Shown here: positions 49,272-58,767 of the stretch, piece after piece | How positions within the stretch are numbered: the first letter of the stretch is position 1 | Layout: the number at the start of each line of letters is the position of its first letter | NCBI RefSeq assembly: GCF_000559025.1 | Contig: NZ_JAAN01000005.1 | Location: 1 to 64,000 of the forward strand | Direction: 5' to 3' | Source of the DNA: Luteimonas huabeiensis HB2 | GTDB taxonomy: Bacteria > Pseudomonadota > Gammaproteobacteria > Xanthomonadales > Xanthomonadaceae | DNA: 64,000 bases | Notes under the pieces: generated by a model | What the model was told of the DNA's origin: nothing | What the model saw: the letters and a program-made list of their open reading frames with translations, nothing else | Databases searched by the model: none | Position numbers and translations under genes: made by a program

Positions 49272-50882
49272 TCAGCGCGGCGGTTCGTCGCGCCGCTTGC
49301 GGGCGAGGTAGTCCTCGGCCCAGCGGTCGGCGATCTTGCCGGCGGCGTCGCGGCCGCCGAGGCCGAAGGCGAGGGCGACGGCCACGGCGACCGCGCCCAG
49401 CACCAGCCCGAAGGCGAGGTTGACGATGTCGTCGGCGATGCCCATCGCGCGCAGGCCCATCGCGATCACCAGGCCGAGGATGGCCACGCGCACGATGCGC
49501 GCGAAGCCGGCGCGGCCGTCGGGATTCGCGCGCTGGATGGCGCCGGCGGCGAGGTCGGCCAGCCAGTAGCCGACGGCCAGGATCACCACGCCGAGCAGGA
49601 TGTCGCCGCCGAAGGCGATGAACATCGCCAGCAGGTCGCGCACGCCGACGAAGCCCAGCCGGTGGGCCGCCTCGACGGTCGCGAACAGCATGATGAAGAA
49701 CAGCGCCAGGCGGCCGATGAAGGCGGACAGGCCGCCGCCCGAGGGCGCGGTGCGGGCGGGGGCCGCCAGCGGGTCGACCGGCGGAGCGAGATCGTCGGCC
49801 ACGTGCTCGACGCGTTGCGGGCCGGGGCCCTCGCGCAACGGTGCCGAGCCGGTATCCGCGCCGGCATCCGGCACCAGGCGCGACAGCCCGAGGCGAGCGG
49901 GCAGGCGATCGGTGCCGAGGTTCTGCAGCAGGCGCACCAGCAGCCCGGTCGCGAAGCGCCCGAGGAACCAGGCCACCAGCAGGATCAGCGCCGCGGCCAG
50001 GATGTTGGGCACGGCGGTGAGCAGCAGCGCGAGCATTTCGCTGGCCGGTGCGGAGATCGCCTCGATCGCCAGCGCGTCCAGGGCCGCGATCAGGGTCGGT
50101 ACGATGACCAGGATGAAGGCCAGCGTGCCGCCCAGTTCGGAGAGCCGCACGCCTTCGGTGACGTCGGCGCGGTTGCTGAAGCGGTCGATGCCGGCGGCAG
50201 CGAGCAGGTTGCTGACCAGCCCCCGCAGCACCTTGGCGATCAGCCAGCCGACGAGGCCGATGATGGCGGCGGCGAACACGTTGGGCAGCGCGCCCATGAA
50301 GCGGCCGGTGAGCTCGTTGAGCGGCGCCATCAAGCCTTCGATGCGCAGCGCGCCGACGATGGCCGGCAGGAACAGCAGCAGCACCAGCCAGTAGACGACG
50401 TTGCCCAGCACCGCCGACAGCGGCTTGACGCCGGCCGAAGCGGAGAGTTTCTCGTCCCACTGCCCGGCCGCCATCAGCCGCTCGATGCCCGCGCGCAGCA
50501 CGGTGGCGAGGATCCAGGCCACCAGCGCCAGGACCGCGGCCAGCACGATGCGCGGCAGGTACAGCATCACCTCGGCGACCAGGGCCGAGAACGGGCCGTA
50601 CAGGCCGTCGATCCGCAGCACGCTGAAAACGCCGATCAGGGTCAGCAGGATCACGAACCAGAAGGCGATCGAGGCGGCCACGCCGACCACGTCGAACTGG
50701 GAGCGGGTCTGCGAGCCGACGCGCTCGTTGAGGCGCAGGCGGTTCAGCCCCTTGCGGATGCCGCCGCGCGCGAGCAGCGCGAGCAGCAGGCCGACGACCA
50801 GGATCAGGACGGCGCCGAGCACGGACGGGAGGTACTGGCCCAGGCTGAATTCGAGATGGCGGGCGAGAGGTTGCGGTTCCAT
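49272..50882 (-). CDS. Mechanosensitive-channel-related membrane protein with repeated TM-helix motifs (CmpX-like)
   Basis: Integral membrane protein of 536 residues with about ten hydrophobic segments arranged as repeats of LPxILxAxLxLLVGWxLA, the conserved TM-helix repeat (Pfam TM_helix) seen in CmpX-like and MscS-related proteins. The MscS beta-domain is absent, so channel activity is not certain. A charged, Pro-rich loop (about 330-375) separates the last three helices. ATG 50882 gives a family-like MEPQPLARHLEFSLGQ start. Confidence 0.85.
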   Translation of the reverse strand: MEPQPLARHLEFSLGQYLPSVLGAVLILVVGLLLALLARGGIRKGLNRLRLNERVGSQTRSQFDVVGVAASIAFWFVILLTLIGVFSVLRIDGLYGPFSALVAEVMLYLPRIVLAAVLALVAWILATVLRAGIERLMAAGQWDEKLSASAGVKPLSAVLGNVVYWLVLLLFLPAIVGALRIEGLMAPLNELTGRFMGALPNVFAAAIIGLVGWLIAKVLRGLVSNLLAAAGIDRFSNRADVTEGVRLSELGGTLAFILVIVPTLIAALDALAIEAISAPASEMLALLLTAVPNILAAALILLVAWFLGRFATGLLVRLLQNLGTDRLPARLGLSRLVPDAGADTGSAPLREGPGPQRVEHVADDLAPPVDPLAAPARTAPSGGGLSAFIGRLALFFIMLFATVEAAHRLGFVGVRDLLAMFIAFGGDILLGVVILAVGYWLADLAAGAIQRANPDGRAGFARIVRVAILGLVIAMGLRAMGIADDIVNLAFGLVLGAVAVAVALAFGLGGRDAAGKIADRWAEDYLARKRRDEPPR

Positions 50883-50994
50883 GTGCGGACTCCACGGTCG
50901 AAGAATGGCGGCGTCGCGAGGACGGACGGCGAACGCGAGTCCACTATGAATACAGCCCGGGCTGTGGGCCGGAAGTGAACGGCAGCTGCACGCG

Positions 50995-51396
50995 TCAGGC
51001 CAGCAGCGGCGCGAGCAGGCCCAGCGGGTGGTGGGCCCGGGCGATGGTGTAGATCGCGCCGAACGTCGCCAGCGCGGCCACGTAGCAGACCGCGCGCGCT
51101 CGGCGCGTACGCGCTCGCTTGAGCGCGAAACTGCCCAGGATCACATAGACGACCAGCAGCGAGAGCTTGGCGGCCAGCCAGCCGTTGGCGTAGAGCGCGC
51201 CCGGCAGGATGGTGAGCAGCATCATCGCCGCGGTGAGCAGGGCGGTATCGATCGTGTAGCTGGTCCAGCGCACCACGGCGTGCTGCGGCCAGCGCATGCC
51301 GGCCAGGGCGCAGGCGCCGCGCAGCGCGAACAGCGCGCCGCTGGTCAGCGCCAGGCCGATGTGGGCGTGCTTGATCTGCGGATAGAACTCGATCAT
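50995..51396 (-). CDS. SirB2 family membrane protein
   Basis: Protein of 133 residues with four hydrophobic helices and the conserved IKHAHIGLALTSG start (His11 and His13 in the first helix) of SirB2. The family is an inner-membrane protein of unclear function, often next to haem or respiratory genes. It lies 22 bp downstream of nnrS on the same strand and probably belongs to that operon. Confidence 0.88.
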   Translation of the reverse strand: MIEFYPQIKHAHIGLALTSGALFALRGACALAGMRWPQHAVVRWTSYTIDTALLTAAMMLLTILPGALYANGWLAAKLSLLVVYVILGSFALKRARTRRARAVCYVAALATFGAIYTIARAHHPLGLLAPLLA

Positions 51397-51417
51397 CGAG
51401 GAAGTCCGTGGGTGGGG

Positions 51418-52653
51418 TCAGCCGGGGTGGCCGTCGGCGCGCGGACGCAGGTAGATGCCGCCCAGGTGCGCCACCCAGGGGGAGAGGGCGGCCAGCCAGC
51501 CGAGTGCGGCCACCGCCTGCCAGGCGCCGGCGTCGGGCAGCGCCTCGGCGGCGACCCGCAATGCGGCGACGACCTGCACGGCGACGAAGGCATACCGGGC
51601 CACGCCGGGCATGACCAGCGCGCGCCCGGAATGGCCCTGGGTCACCCGCGTCACCATCGCCACCAGCACGCTGGCGAAGAAGCCCACGAACAGCGCGTGC
51701 GCGGGGCCGCGGCCGAGCCAGTACACGCCGGTCGCGAGATACGCCAGGCTCTGTCCGGCGTACAGCGCGAAGGCCAGCGGCAGCCACGCCAGGCCCACGA
51801 ACAGCGCGGCCAGCAGGGCGGGCTGGCGGCCGCGCGGCCACCAGCGCCAGAGCATGGCGGCGGTCAGCGCCAGCAGCGGCAGGTCGGCCAGCCACAGCCA
51901 ACCGTAGAGATGGAGCAGCTCGAAGACCAGATGGGCCAGGCACAACGGCCACAGCGCGGCCAGCAGCCACAGCGGCCGCCACTCGCGATAGCCGGGGACC
52001 ACGCGCCCGGCGAAGAACGGGAACATGCGGTGGGCCACGGTGAGGTACAGCGGAACCAGGAAGCCGAAGCTGCCCAGCTTGATGCTGGCGAAGGCCCACA
52101 GCGCCGAGCCGCCGAGCAGGTACGCCATCCAGGCGGCCAGGCCCAGGCCGCCCAGCGCCAGCGCGGCGAAGCAGGAGCGCGCGTGCCAGGTGACGCCGCG
52201 TTCGCGCCAGAGCAGCGGGCCGAGTGTGGCCAGACCCGCCAGCCAGGCGGCGACCGTCAGCCAGGCCCCCACGGTGATGCCGACGCTCCAGCCGAGCGCG
52301 CCGAGCAGGGTCGCCAGCTGGCCGCCGATCAGGCCCGCGCCCACGGGCAGGTAGTGCGCGCGCGAGAACGGCGGCAGCCCCATCCAGCGCGGGAAGGTCG
52401 TGAGCAGGAAGCCGAACACGAAGCTCGGCAGCACCTGGTACTGCATCACGAACGCGTGCAGCCAGCCGGCATAGGGCTGGGGCTGCGCGAGCGCGAAGGT
52501 CTGCCAGCGCGAAGCGGCCAGCCACGCCGCCCACCAGGCCATCGCCAGCAGCACGTTGCTGGCGCCGACGAAGAACAGGGCGCGGTGCGGTGCCTCGGCC
52601 AGCCAGCGCGGCGAAGGGCGCGGCGCGGGGGCGGGGGAAGGAACGGTTCGCAT
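51418..52653 (-). CDS. NnrS family haem/copper membrane protein
   Basis: Integral membrane protein of 411 residues with about twelve helices. NnrS is a haem- and copper-containing protein that protects against nitric-oxide stress and is usually under NO or FNR control. Conserved His residues in LHAFVMQYQVLPSF, VAHRMFPFF and GPAHALFVGFF fit the family. A TTGACTTGCGTCAG FNR/DNR-like site lies 35 bases before the ATG. It forms an apparent operon with the SirB2 gene. Confidence 0.93.
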   Translation of the reverse strand: MRTVPSPAPAPRPSPRWLAEAPHRALFFVGASNVLLAMAWWAAWLAASRWQTFALAQPQPYAGWLHAFVMQYQVLPSFVFGFLLTTFPRWMGLPPFSRAHYLPVGAGLIGGQLATLLGALGWSVGITVGAWLTVAAWLAGLATLGPLLWRERGVTWHARSCFAALALGGLGLAAWMAYLLGGSALWAFASIKLGSFGFLVPLYLTVAHRMFPFFAGRVVPGYREWRPLWLLAALWPLCLAHLVFELLHLYGWLWLADLPLLALTAAMLWRWWPRGRQPALLAALFVGLAWLPLAFALYAGQSLAYLATGVYWLGRGPAHALFVGFFASVLVAMVTRVTQGHSGRALVMPGVARYAFVAVQVVAALRVAAEALPDAGAWQAVAALGWLAALSPWVAHLGGIYLRPRADGHPG

Positions 52654-52687
52654 GCGGTCAGCCTGCCATCGCGACGCGGCCGGCGCC

Positions 52688-52701
52688 TTGACTTGCGTCA
52701 G
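52688..52701. promoter_or_regulatory. FNR/DNR-like box upstream of nnrS
   Basis: TTGACTTGCGTCAG matches TTGAC-N4-GTCAA in all but the last base and lies 35 bp before the nnrS start. Confidence 0.6.
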
Positions 52702-52735
52702 CGCCGGCCGCAGCGAGCCCGGAACGGGCGCGGCG

Positions 52736-55063
52736 TCAGTCGCGCGCGTCCTCGGCGATGGCCTCGGGCGATTCCCGCTTCGGCGCCACCCACAGCCGCA
52801 GCACGAACCAGGTCAGCGCCAGCGCGCCGATGCTGAAGATCGTGTCGCCCGGCACGCGCATCCATATCAGCAGGTCGACGATCGGCCGCTGCATGAACTC
52901 GGCCGAGCGCGCGTAGGCATAGCCGTGCTCGATCGCCGCCAGCAGCTGCATCGTGCCCAGCGGCAGCAGGGTGAGCAGCGCCATCAGGGCGAGGCCGATG
53001 TTGAGCGCCCAGAACGCCACCTTCAGCGCGCCGGCGTCCCAGCGCATCTGGCCGCGCAGCCCGCGCAGGCAGAACAGCATCAGCGCGATGCCGAGCATGC
53101 CGTACACGCCGAACAACGCGGTGTGCCCGTGCAGCGGGGTCAGGTTGAGGCCCTGCATGTAGTACAGCGACAGCGGCGGGTTGATCAGGAAGCCGAACAG
53201 GCCGGCGCCCACCAGGTTCCAGAACGAGACCGCGATGAAGAACAGCACCGGCCAGCGGTAGCGCTTCATCCACAGCGTGGACTTGCCCAGCTTCCAGGTG
53301 TGGTACGCCTCGAAGCCGAGGTAGGCCAGCGGCACCACCTCCAGCGCGGAGAAGCTCGCGCCCAGGGCCACCACCGCGGTCGGCGTACCGCCGATGAAGT
53401 ACAGGTGGTGCAACGTGCCGAGCACGCCGCCGGCCATGAAGACGATGGTCGCGAACAGCACCGCCACCGTCGCCACCGAGGTGCGCACCAGCCCGAGGCG
53501 GGTGAAGATCAGCGCCATCACCGCGGTGGCGAAGACCTCGAAGAAGCCTTCCACCCACAGGTGCACCAGCCACCAGCGCCAGTACTCCACCTCGGAGATG
53601 TGGGTGTGCTCGCCCCACATCAGCGCCGAGGCGAAGAACAGGCCGATGGCGGCGGTGGCCAGGAACAGCAGGGCCACGATCGAGCGCGACTCGTTCTGCT
53701 TCGAGGTCAGCACCGGCCACAGCGCGCGGCCGACCAGCAGCACCCACAGCAGCAGGCCGACGAACAGGAACCACTGCCAGAAGCGCCCCATGTCGGCGTA
53801 TTCCCAGCCCTGGTGGCCGAACCAGAAGTTGTGCTCCAGGCCGAGCTTCTGCATCACCGCGAACCACTGCCCGGCGAACGAACCGACCACGATCACCAGC
53901 AGGCATAGGAACAGGAAGTTCACCCCCAGGCGCTGGAAGCGCGGCTCGTGGCCGGACAGCGCCGGCGCGATGTACAGGCCGGTGCCGAGCCAGGCGACCG
54001 CGATCCACAGCACCGCGAGCTGGGTATGCCAGGTGCGCGAGAGCGAGTAGGGCAGGATCTCCGACAGCGCGAAGCCGTAGGCCACCTGGCCCTCGACCTG
54101 GTAATGCGCGGTGATCGCGCCCAGCAGGATCTGCACCAGGAACAGCGCCAGCACCACCCAGAAGTACTTGGCCACCGCCCGCATGGACGGGGTGATGCGC
54201 AGGGTCGCGAAGGGATCGCGCGCGGGCAGCGTGTGGCCCCGCTCATCGCGGTCCTCGGACACCGCATGGTGCCAGCCCAGCAGGCCGATGCCGGCGATCA
54301 GGAACAGCACGCTGAACACCGACCACAGCCACAGCGGCGCGGCCGGGGCGTTGCCCACCAGCGGCTCGGCGGGCCAGTTGTTCGTGTAGGTGACCGGCTT
54401 GGACTGCGCGCCCTGCCGGTCGGGCGCCGGCGCGCCGTCCTGGGCCGTCGGGCGCTCGGTGGTCGCGGCCCACGCGGTCCACCAGAAGAACGCCGTCAGC
54501 GCCTGCCGGTGGGCGGCGTCGGGCACGGTGTTCTCCTTCATCGCGTAGGCTTCGCGCAGCTCGGCGGTGGCCGGATCGTTGCCGAACAAGCTGACGTAAT
54601 GCGCGGCCACGTCCCCGACCGCGCGCGCGCGATCGGCCGGCAGCGTGATGGTGCCGGCGGCCTCGTCGTAGGTGTTGGTGCGCATCATGGCCTGCAGGCG
54701 ACGCTGCAGGCCGGCCTGCCGCTCGGCCGGCAGCTGCGCCCAGCGCTCGCCGCCTTCCTCGCGCGCCCAGGCGTCGAGGATCGTCGTCGCTTCCCGGTGC
54801 AGCCAGTCCGCGCTCCAGTCCGGTGCGACGTAGGCGCCGTGGCCCCAGATCGAGCCCAGCTGCATGCCGCCGATGGACTGCCAGACCTGGCGGCCGCGTT
54901 CGATGTCGGCGCGGGTGTAGAGGACCTGGCCGTCCTCGGCGAGTACCCGTTCGGGCACGGGGGGCGCGGCGCGGAAGATTCCGCTTCCGGCCCAGAGCAG
55001 TACGGCGAACGAGGCGAGCAGCAGGGCGATGAGGCCCAGCCACAGCTTGCGATAGCTGGTCAT
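52736..55063 (-). CDS. norB: Quinol-dependent nitric oxide reductase (qNorB)
   Basis: Haem-copper-oxidase superfamily enzyme of about 775 residues reducing NO to N2O with electrons from quinol. The length and an N-terminal extension with one extra helix (about 8-28) plus a large periplasmic domain (about 40-220) mark the quinol form rather than cytochrome-c NorCB. Helical core residues for haems b and b3 and the FeB site are in LSRTWHTQLAVLWIA, WGEHTHISEVEYWRWW and LHHLYFIGG, with HGHTALFG. ATG 55063 is preferred (CGGAG upstream); ATG 55090 adds nine residues. An FNR-like box lies 52 bp upstream. Confidence 0.96.
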   Translation of the reverse strand: MTSYRKLWLGLIALLLASFAVLLWAGSGIFRAAPPVPERVLAEDGQVLYTRADIERGRQVWQSIGGMQLGSIWGHGAYVAPDWSADWLHREATTILDAWAREEGGERWAQLPAERQAGLQRRLQAMMRTNTYDEAAGTITLPADRARAVGDVAAHYVSLFGNDPATAELREAYAMKENTVPDAAHRQALTAFFWWTAWAATTERPTAQDGAPAPDRQGAQSKPVTYTNNWPAEPLVGNAPAAPLWLWSVFSVLFLIAGIGLLGWHHAVSEDRDERGHTLPARDPFATLRITPSMRAVAKYFWVVLALFLVQILLGAITAHYQVEGQVAYGFALSEILPYSLSRTWHTQLAVLWIAVAWLGTGLYIAPALSGHEPRFQRLGVNFLFLCLLVIVVGSFAGQWFAVMQKLGLEHNFWFGHQGWEYADMGRFWQWFLFVGLLLWVLLVGRALWPVLTSKQNESRSIVALLFLATAAIGLFFASALMWGEHTHISEVEYWRWWLVHLWVEGFFEVFATAVMALIFTRLGLVRTSVATVAVLFATIVFMAGGVLGTLHHLYFIGGTPTAVVALGASFSALEVVPLAYLGFEAYHTWKLGKSTLWMKRYRWPVLFFIAVSFWNLVGAGLFGFLINPPLSLYYMQGLNLTPLHGHTALFGVYGMLGIALMLFCLRGLRGQMRWDAGALKVAFWALNIGLALMALLTLLPLGTMQLLAAIEHGYAYARSAEFMQRPIVDLLIWMRVPGDTIFSIGALALTWFVLRLWVAPKRESPEAIAEDARD

Positions 55064-55114
55064 GAGGATCTCCGATTCGAGCCCGCGCATGGTCGAACCG
55101 GGGGCGGGGACCCG

Positions 55115-55128
55115 CCATGACGTAGGTC
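55115..55128. promoter_or_regulatory. FNR/DNR-like box upstream of norB
   Basis: Read on the minus strand the site is TTGACCTACGTCAT, matching TTGAC-N4-GTCAA except the last base. It lies 52 bp before the norB start and just after the fnr stop. Confidence 0.6.
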
Positions 55129-55173
55129 AAGCGGCCGGGCGTCGGCCGCCGGCAGCCGCGCCCGCGCGCGCGA

Positions 55174-55926
55174 TCAGTGACGCAGGACCGGCGCGGCCAG
55201 GGCCTCGATGCGCGCGCGGTCGAGGATCTCGACCTCGCGCCGCTCCACGCCCAGCATGCCCTCGGCCTGGAAGCGCTTCAGCACGCGGCTGACGGTTTCC
55301 GGCGCCAGGCGCAGGTAGTTGGCGATGTCGGTGCGCGCCATGGTGAGCTGGAAGCGGTCGGGCGAGAATCCCCGCGCCGCCAGGCGCTGCGAAATGCCGA
55401 TCAGGAACGCGGCCATGCGTTCGTCGGCGCTCCAGTCGCCGGCGAGCAGGGCGGCGCGGCCGATATCGCGGCTGAGCAGGCGGAACAGGTGCCGCTGCAG
55501 GCCGGGCAGGCGCGCGGCCAGCACCGAGATCTTGGGGAACGAGAACCGGCACAGCATGACCGTGTCCAGCGCGACGGCGTTGCAGGGGTAGGTGTCGCCG
55601 TCGATCCCGTCCAGGCCGATGACCTCGCCGGGCAGGTGGAAGCCCAGCACGTGCTCGCGGCCGTTGCGGTCCACGACGTAGGTCTTCACCGTGCCCGCGC
55701 GCACCGCGGCGATGGCCTCGAACGGGTCGCCGGTGCGGAACAGGTGGTCGCCGGCGTGGACGGGCCCCACGTGCTGCACCAGCATGTGCAGATCCTGCAG
55801 CGACCCCTTGTCCATGCCCTCGGCCAGGCAGGCCTGGGAGAAGGCGCAGGTCGAGCAGAAATTCAGCGCGTCGCCGTCGTCGGCGAGCACCCGTTCGTCG
55901 ATGCGGGGAAAGGTGAGATCGCTCAC
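55174..55926 (-). CDS. fnr: FNR-type oxygen-sensing transcription regulator
   Basis: CRP/FNR-family regulator of 250 residues, the same length as E. coli FNR. The cluster cysteines are at 24, 27 and 33 (CxxCx5C) with the fourth at 126, so it should bind a [4Fe-4S] cluster and sense oxygen; a DNR/NNR-type NO sensor would lack them. The recognition helix ends in E-T-V-S-R (Glu210, Ser213, Arg214), the residues that read TTGA half-sites. GTG 55926 is chosen because the longer frame overlaps hemN. It sits 17 bp downstream of hemN and upstream of norB, and the nine matching boxes around it are its probable targets. Confidence 0.94.
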   Translation of the reverse strand: MSDLTFPRIDERVLADDGDALNFCSTCAFSQACLAEGMDKGSLQDLHMLVQHVGPVHAGDHLFRTGDPFEAIAAVRAGTVKTYVVDRNGREHVLGFHLPGEVIGLDGIDGDTYPCNAVALDTVMLCRFSFPKISVLAARLPGLQRHLFRLLSRDIGRAALLAGDWSADERMAAFLIGISQRLAARGFSPDRFQLTMARTDIANYLRLAPETVSRVLKRFQAEGMLGVERREVEILDRARIEALAAPVLRH

Positions 55927-55943
55927 GCGCCGGAACCGTGCGC

Positions 55944-57341
55944 TCAGATCGCGCGGGAATAGCGTGGAGCGTCCTGGGCTGGAGGCGAGGCGGCGAGATA
56001 ACGGTCGAAGCACATGGCGATGTTCCGTAGCAGCAGCCGGCCGCGGGCGGTGACCGAGATTCTATCCCGCTCCACGCGCACCAGGCCATCGCCCTCGAAA
56101 GGGCGCAACCGGGCCAGCGCGTCGGCGAAATAGACCCGGAAATCGATCGCGAACCGGCGCTCCAGCATGTCCACCGGCACCTCGGCGCGGCACATCAGCT
56201 GCTGGATCAGCTCCGCGCGCAGCACGTCGTCCTCGGACAGGTGCATGCCGCGGAAGACCGGCAGCCGGCCCTCGTCGATCGCCGCCTGCCAGCTCGGCAG
56301 GTCGCGCGGGTTCTGGCTGAAGCTGTCGCCGATATGGCTGATCGCGCTCACGCCCAGGCCGACGAGGTCGCTGTCGGCGTGGGTGGTGTAGCCCATGAAG
56401 TTGCGGTGCAGGCTGCCGCGGGCCTGGGCCAGGGCCAGCTCGTCGTCGGGCAGGGCGAAGTGGTCCATGCCGATGTAGACGTAGCCGGCTGCGGTGAGCC
56501 GCTCGATCGCCAGCCGCAGCAGCGCGAGTCGGGCTTCGGCGTCGGGCAGTTCGGCGGGGTCGATCCGGCGCTGCGGGCGGAACATCGTCGGCAGGTGGGC
56601 GTAGCCGTACACCGCCAGCCGGTCCGGACGCTCGGCGATCACCGCGTCGAGCGTGCGGGCGAAGCCGTCGGGCGTCTGCCGGGGCAGGCCGTAGATCAGG
56701 TCCAGGTTGACCGAGCGGAAGCCGTGTTCACGGCAGGCGCGCACGATGCGGAAGGTCTGCTCCTGCGACTGCACGCGGTTCACCGCGGCCTGCACGTCCG
56801 GGTCGAAGTCCTGCACGCCGAGGCTGGCGCGATTGAACCCGGCGCGCGCCAGCATCCCGACCTCGTCCGGGGCGATGTGGCGCGGGTCGAGCTCGATCGA
56901 GATGTCGCGCTCGGGGCTGTCGGAGAAGTGGAACTGCCGCCGCAGCGCGTCCACCGTGTCGTTGAGCTGCGCGGGAGACAGGAAGTTGGGCGTGCCGCCG
57001 CCGAAGTGGAGCTGGATCGCCTCGCGGTCGCGGTCGAACAGCTGCGCGACCATCGCGATCTCGCGGTACAGCCGCACCAGATAGGCCTCGCCGCGCGCGG
57101 TGTCGCGGGTGATGATGCGGTTGCAGCCGCAGTAGAAGCACGGGCTGGTGCAGAAGGGCACGTGCACGTACAGCGACAGCCGCCGCGGGATGGGGTCGCC
57201 GTTGCTGGCGCTGGCCGCCGCCCGCAGCGCATCCTCCCGGAACGCGGTGCTGAATTGCGGCGCGGTGGGGTAGGAGGTGTAGCGCGGACCGGGCCGGTCG
57301 TAGCGCCGCAGCAGGTCGGGATCGAGGACGGGGCTGAGCAT
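55944..57341 (-). CDS. hemN: Oxygen-independent coproporphyrinogen III oxidase
   Basis: Radical-SAM enzyme of 465 residues making protoporphyrinogen IX without oxygen. The cluster motif is CTSPCFYC (Cys64, 68, 71) with the family GCNRI following; FGGGTPNFL and the HemN C-terminal domain are present. This supplies haem for NorB, NnrS and other anaerobic cytochromes. A TTGAC-N4-GTCAA box is 36 bp upstream. It lies directly before fnr, a common pairing in gammaproteobacteria. Confidence 0.96.
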   Translation of the reverse strand: MLSPVLDPDLLRRYDRPGPRYTSYPTAPQFSTAFREDALRAAASASNGDPIPRRLSLYVHVPFCTSPCFYCGCNRIITRDTARGEAYLVRLYREIAMVAQLFDRDREAIQLHFGGGTPNFLSPAQLNDTVDALRRQFHFSDSPERDISIELDPRHIAPDEVGMLARAGFNRASLGVQDFDPDVQAAVNRVQSQEQTFRIVRACREHGFRSVNLDLIYGLPRQTPDGFARTLDAVIAERPDRLAVYGYAHLPTMFRPQRRIDPAELPDAEARLALLRLAIERLTAAGYVYIGMDHFALPDDELALAQARGSLHRNFMGYTTHADSDLVGLGVSAISHIGDSFSQNPRDLPSWQAAIDEGRLPVFRGMHLSEDDVLRAELIQQLMCRAEVPVDMLERRFAIDFRVYFADALARLRPFEGDGLVRVERDRISVTARGRLLLRNIAMCFDRYLAASPPAQDAPRYSRAI

Positions 57342-57376
57342 GCTGGGAATCCTGCCCGCCGGGCGGCGCGGTCGCC

Positions 57377-57390
57377 TTGACGGCGGTCAA
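57377..57390. promoter_or_regulatory. FNR/DNR box upstream of hemN
   Basis: TTGACGGCGGTCAA is a perfect palindromic match to TTGAC-N4-GTCAA, 36 bp before the hemN start. Confidence 0.7.
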
Positions 57391-57424
57391 CCCGTGCGCG
57401 ATCGCGCACGGGGCTGGCGCGAGC

Positions 57425-57453
57425 GCGCCTGCGCCCGGGGTGGGCGCAGGCGC
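57425..57453 (-). terminator. Hairpin after nirK
   Basis: GCGCCTGCGCCC (57425-57436) and GGGCGCAGGCGC (57442-57453) form a perfect 12-bp stem with a 5-base loop, beginning 11 bases after the nirK stop on the minus strand. No T-tract is obvious. Confidence 0.55.
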
Positions 57454-57463
57454 GTCGGCGACG

Positions 57464-58633
57464 CTAGCGTCCGGCGCGCGGCAGCGAGACGTCGGTGGTC
57501 GGCCGGATCGGGCCGGCCGCGGACGGCTGCGTCATCAGGTCGTGATCCCACTTGTCGCCATCGACCCGCACGTGCGCGGCCGCGCCCAGCTCGATCGCCT
57601 CGATCAGGTTGTGGTTGAGGTAGACGTGCAGGCCGGGCTGGCGGAACGTGTAGAGCGCCGCGCCGGCGGAGCCGCCGCGGATGAACCACGTCTCCAGGTT
57701 GCGGAGCGGGGCGTTGGCGAACTTGCCCTCCTCCCAAACGTAGTCGCCGTGGCCGCCGATCAGGTGGGGCCGCGTGTCGCGGTTGGCCTGCGAGTGCACG
57801 AACAGGACCGTCTCGCCGACGCGGCTGGTCATCGCGTTGTCGCCGGTCAGCGCGCCCACCGCGCCGTTGAAGACCACGTGCGTGGGCACCAGGCTGCGCA
57901 TGGCGGCCAGCGTGTCGGGCAGCGATTCGGCGTGCGAGGCGTAGGTCTTGAACGCGCCGTTCTCGTCGCGCGGGATGTAGAACTCGGTCTCGCCCACGTA
58001 GTAGACGCGATCGTAGCGCAACGCATGTCCCTGCCCGTCGCTCAGGCCTTCGCGGGGCAGCACCATCACCGTGCCGTGCATGCCCTGGACCACGTGCCAC
58101 GGCGTCATCGACCCGCCCGGCGCGCAGTGGTAGACGAAGGTGCCCGCGCGCGTGGCTTTCCAGCGCAGCGTGACCTCCTGGCCCGGCTGCACGACGGTGA
58201 AATCGCCGCCGCCCAGCGCGCCCGTGGAGGCGTGGAAGTCGATGTTGTGCGGCATGGTGTTGGTGGCCGGGTTGACCAGGGTGACTTCCACGTAGTCGCC
58301 CTCGTGCACCACCATCAGCGGGCCGGGGATGGAGCCGCCGAAGGTCATCGCGAGCATCTTGGTGCCGTCGCCGTCGACGACGATTTCCTTCTCCTCGATG
58401 GGCAGGGTGAACTGCACCACCTTGGGGCCGCCGCTCGCGGCCTGCTCGTGTTCGTGCACGAAGGGCGGGCGCACCAGTTGCACGCGCTCCCGCGGCAGGT
58501 TGGCGAGGTCGGACGCCTCGGCGCGCGTGCGCGTCATCAGTTCGAACGCGTTCTCGGCATGCGCCGGCGTGGCGAGGGCGCCGCCGGCCAGCGCGAGCGC
58601 GGCGGCGAGCAGTGAGGTCCTGACGAGTTTCAT
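57464..58633 (-). CDS. nirK: Copper-containing nitrite reductase NirK
   Basis: Periplasmic trimeric enzyme reducing nitrite to NO. The precursor has 389 residues with a signal peptide cleaved near AHA (residue 26). Two cupredoxin domains carry the type 1 copper ligands His129, Cys170, His180 and Met185 (YHCAPGG...WHVVQGMHG), the type 2 ligands His134 and His169, and the catalytic Asp132 in HNIDFH. The HLIGGHGD segment supplies the remaining type 2 His from the neighbouring subunit. CGGAG lies 9 bases before ATG 58633. A perfect TTGAT-N4-ATCAA box is 73 bp upstream. The TonB-dependent copper receptor nearby may supply its metal. Confidence 0.97.
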   Translation of the reverse strand: MKLVRTSLLAAALALAGGALATPAHAENAFELMTRTRAEASDLANLPRERVQLVRPPFVHEHEQAASGGPKVVQFTLPIEEKEIVVDGDGTKMLAMTFGGSIPGPLMVVHEGDYVEVTLVNPATNTMPHNIDFHASTGALGGGDFTVVQPGQEVTLRWKATRAGTFVYHCAPGGSMTPWHVVQGMHGTVMVLPREGLSDGQGHALRYDRVYYVGETEFYIPRDENGAFKTYASHAESLPDTLAAMRSLVPTHVVFNGAVGALTGDNAMTSRVGETVLFVHSQANRDTRPHLIGGHGDYVWEEGKFANAPLRNLETWFIRGGSAGAALYTFRQPGLHVYLNHNLIEAIELGAAAHVRVDGDKWDHDLMTQPSAAGPIRPTTDVSLPRAGR

Positions 58634-58705
58634 TTGGGTGTTCTCCGGTCGTTGTGCGGTCGATGCGGTATGGGGACAGGCTATGCAGGTGCGGTTCGAG
58701 CCACC

Positions 58706-58719
58706 TTGATTCCGATCAA
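58706..58719. promoter_or_regulatory. FNR box upstream of nirK
   Basis: TTGATTCCGATCAA is an exact match to the FNR consensus TTGAT-N4-ATCAA, 73 bp before the nirK start. Confidence 0.75.
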
Positions 58720-58767
58720 GTGGGCGACGGTTTTCCGTGCGTACGCCCGGGCGCGCCTCCGAGCGGT

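Noticed and set aside
55174..56013. Longer start for the FNR gene inside hemN
   Set aside because: It would overlap hemN by about 70 bases and add an arginine-rich stretch; GTG 55926 gives the E. coli FNR length and Cys positions.
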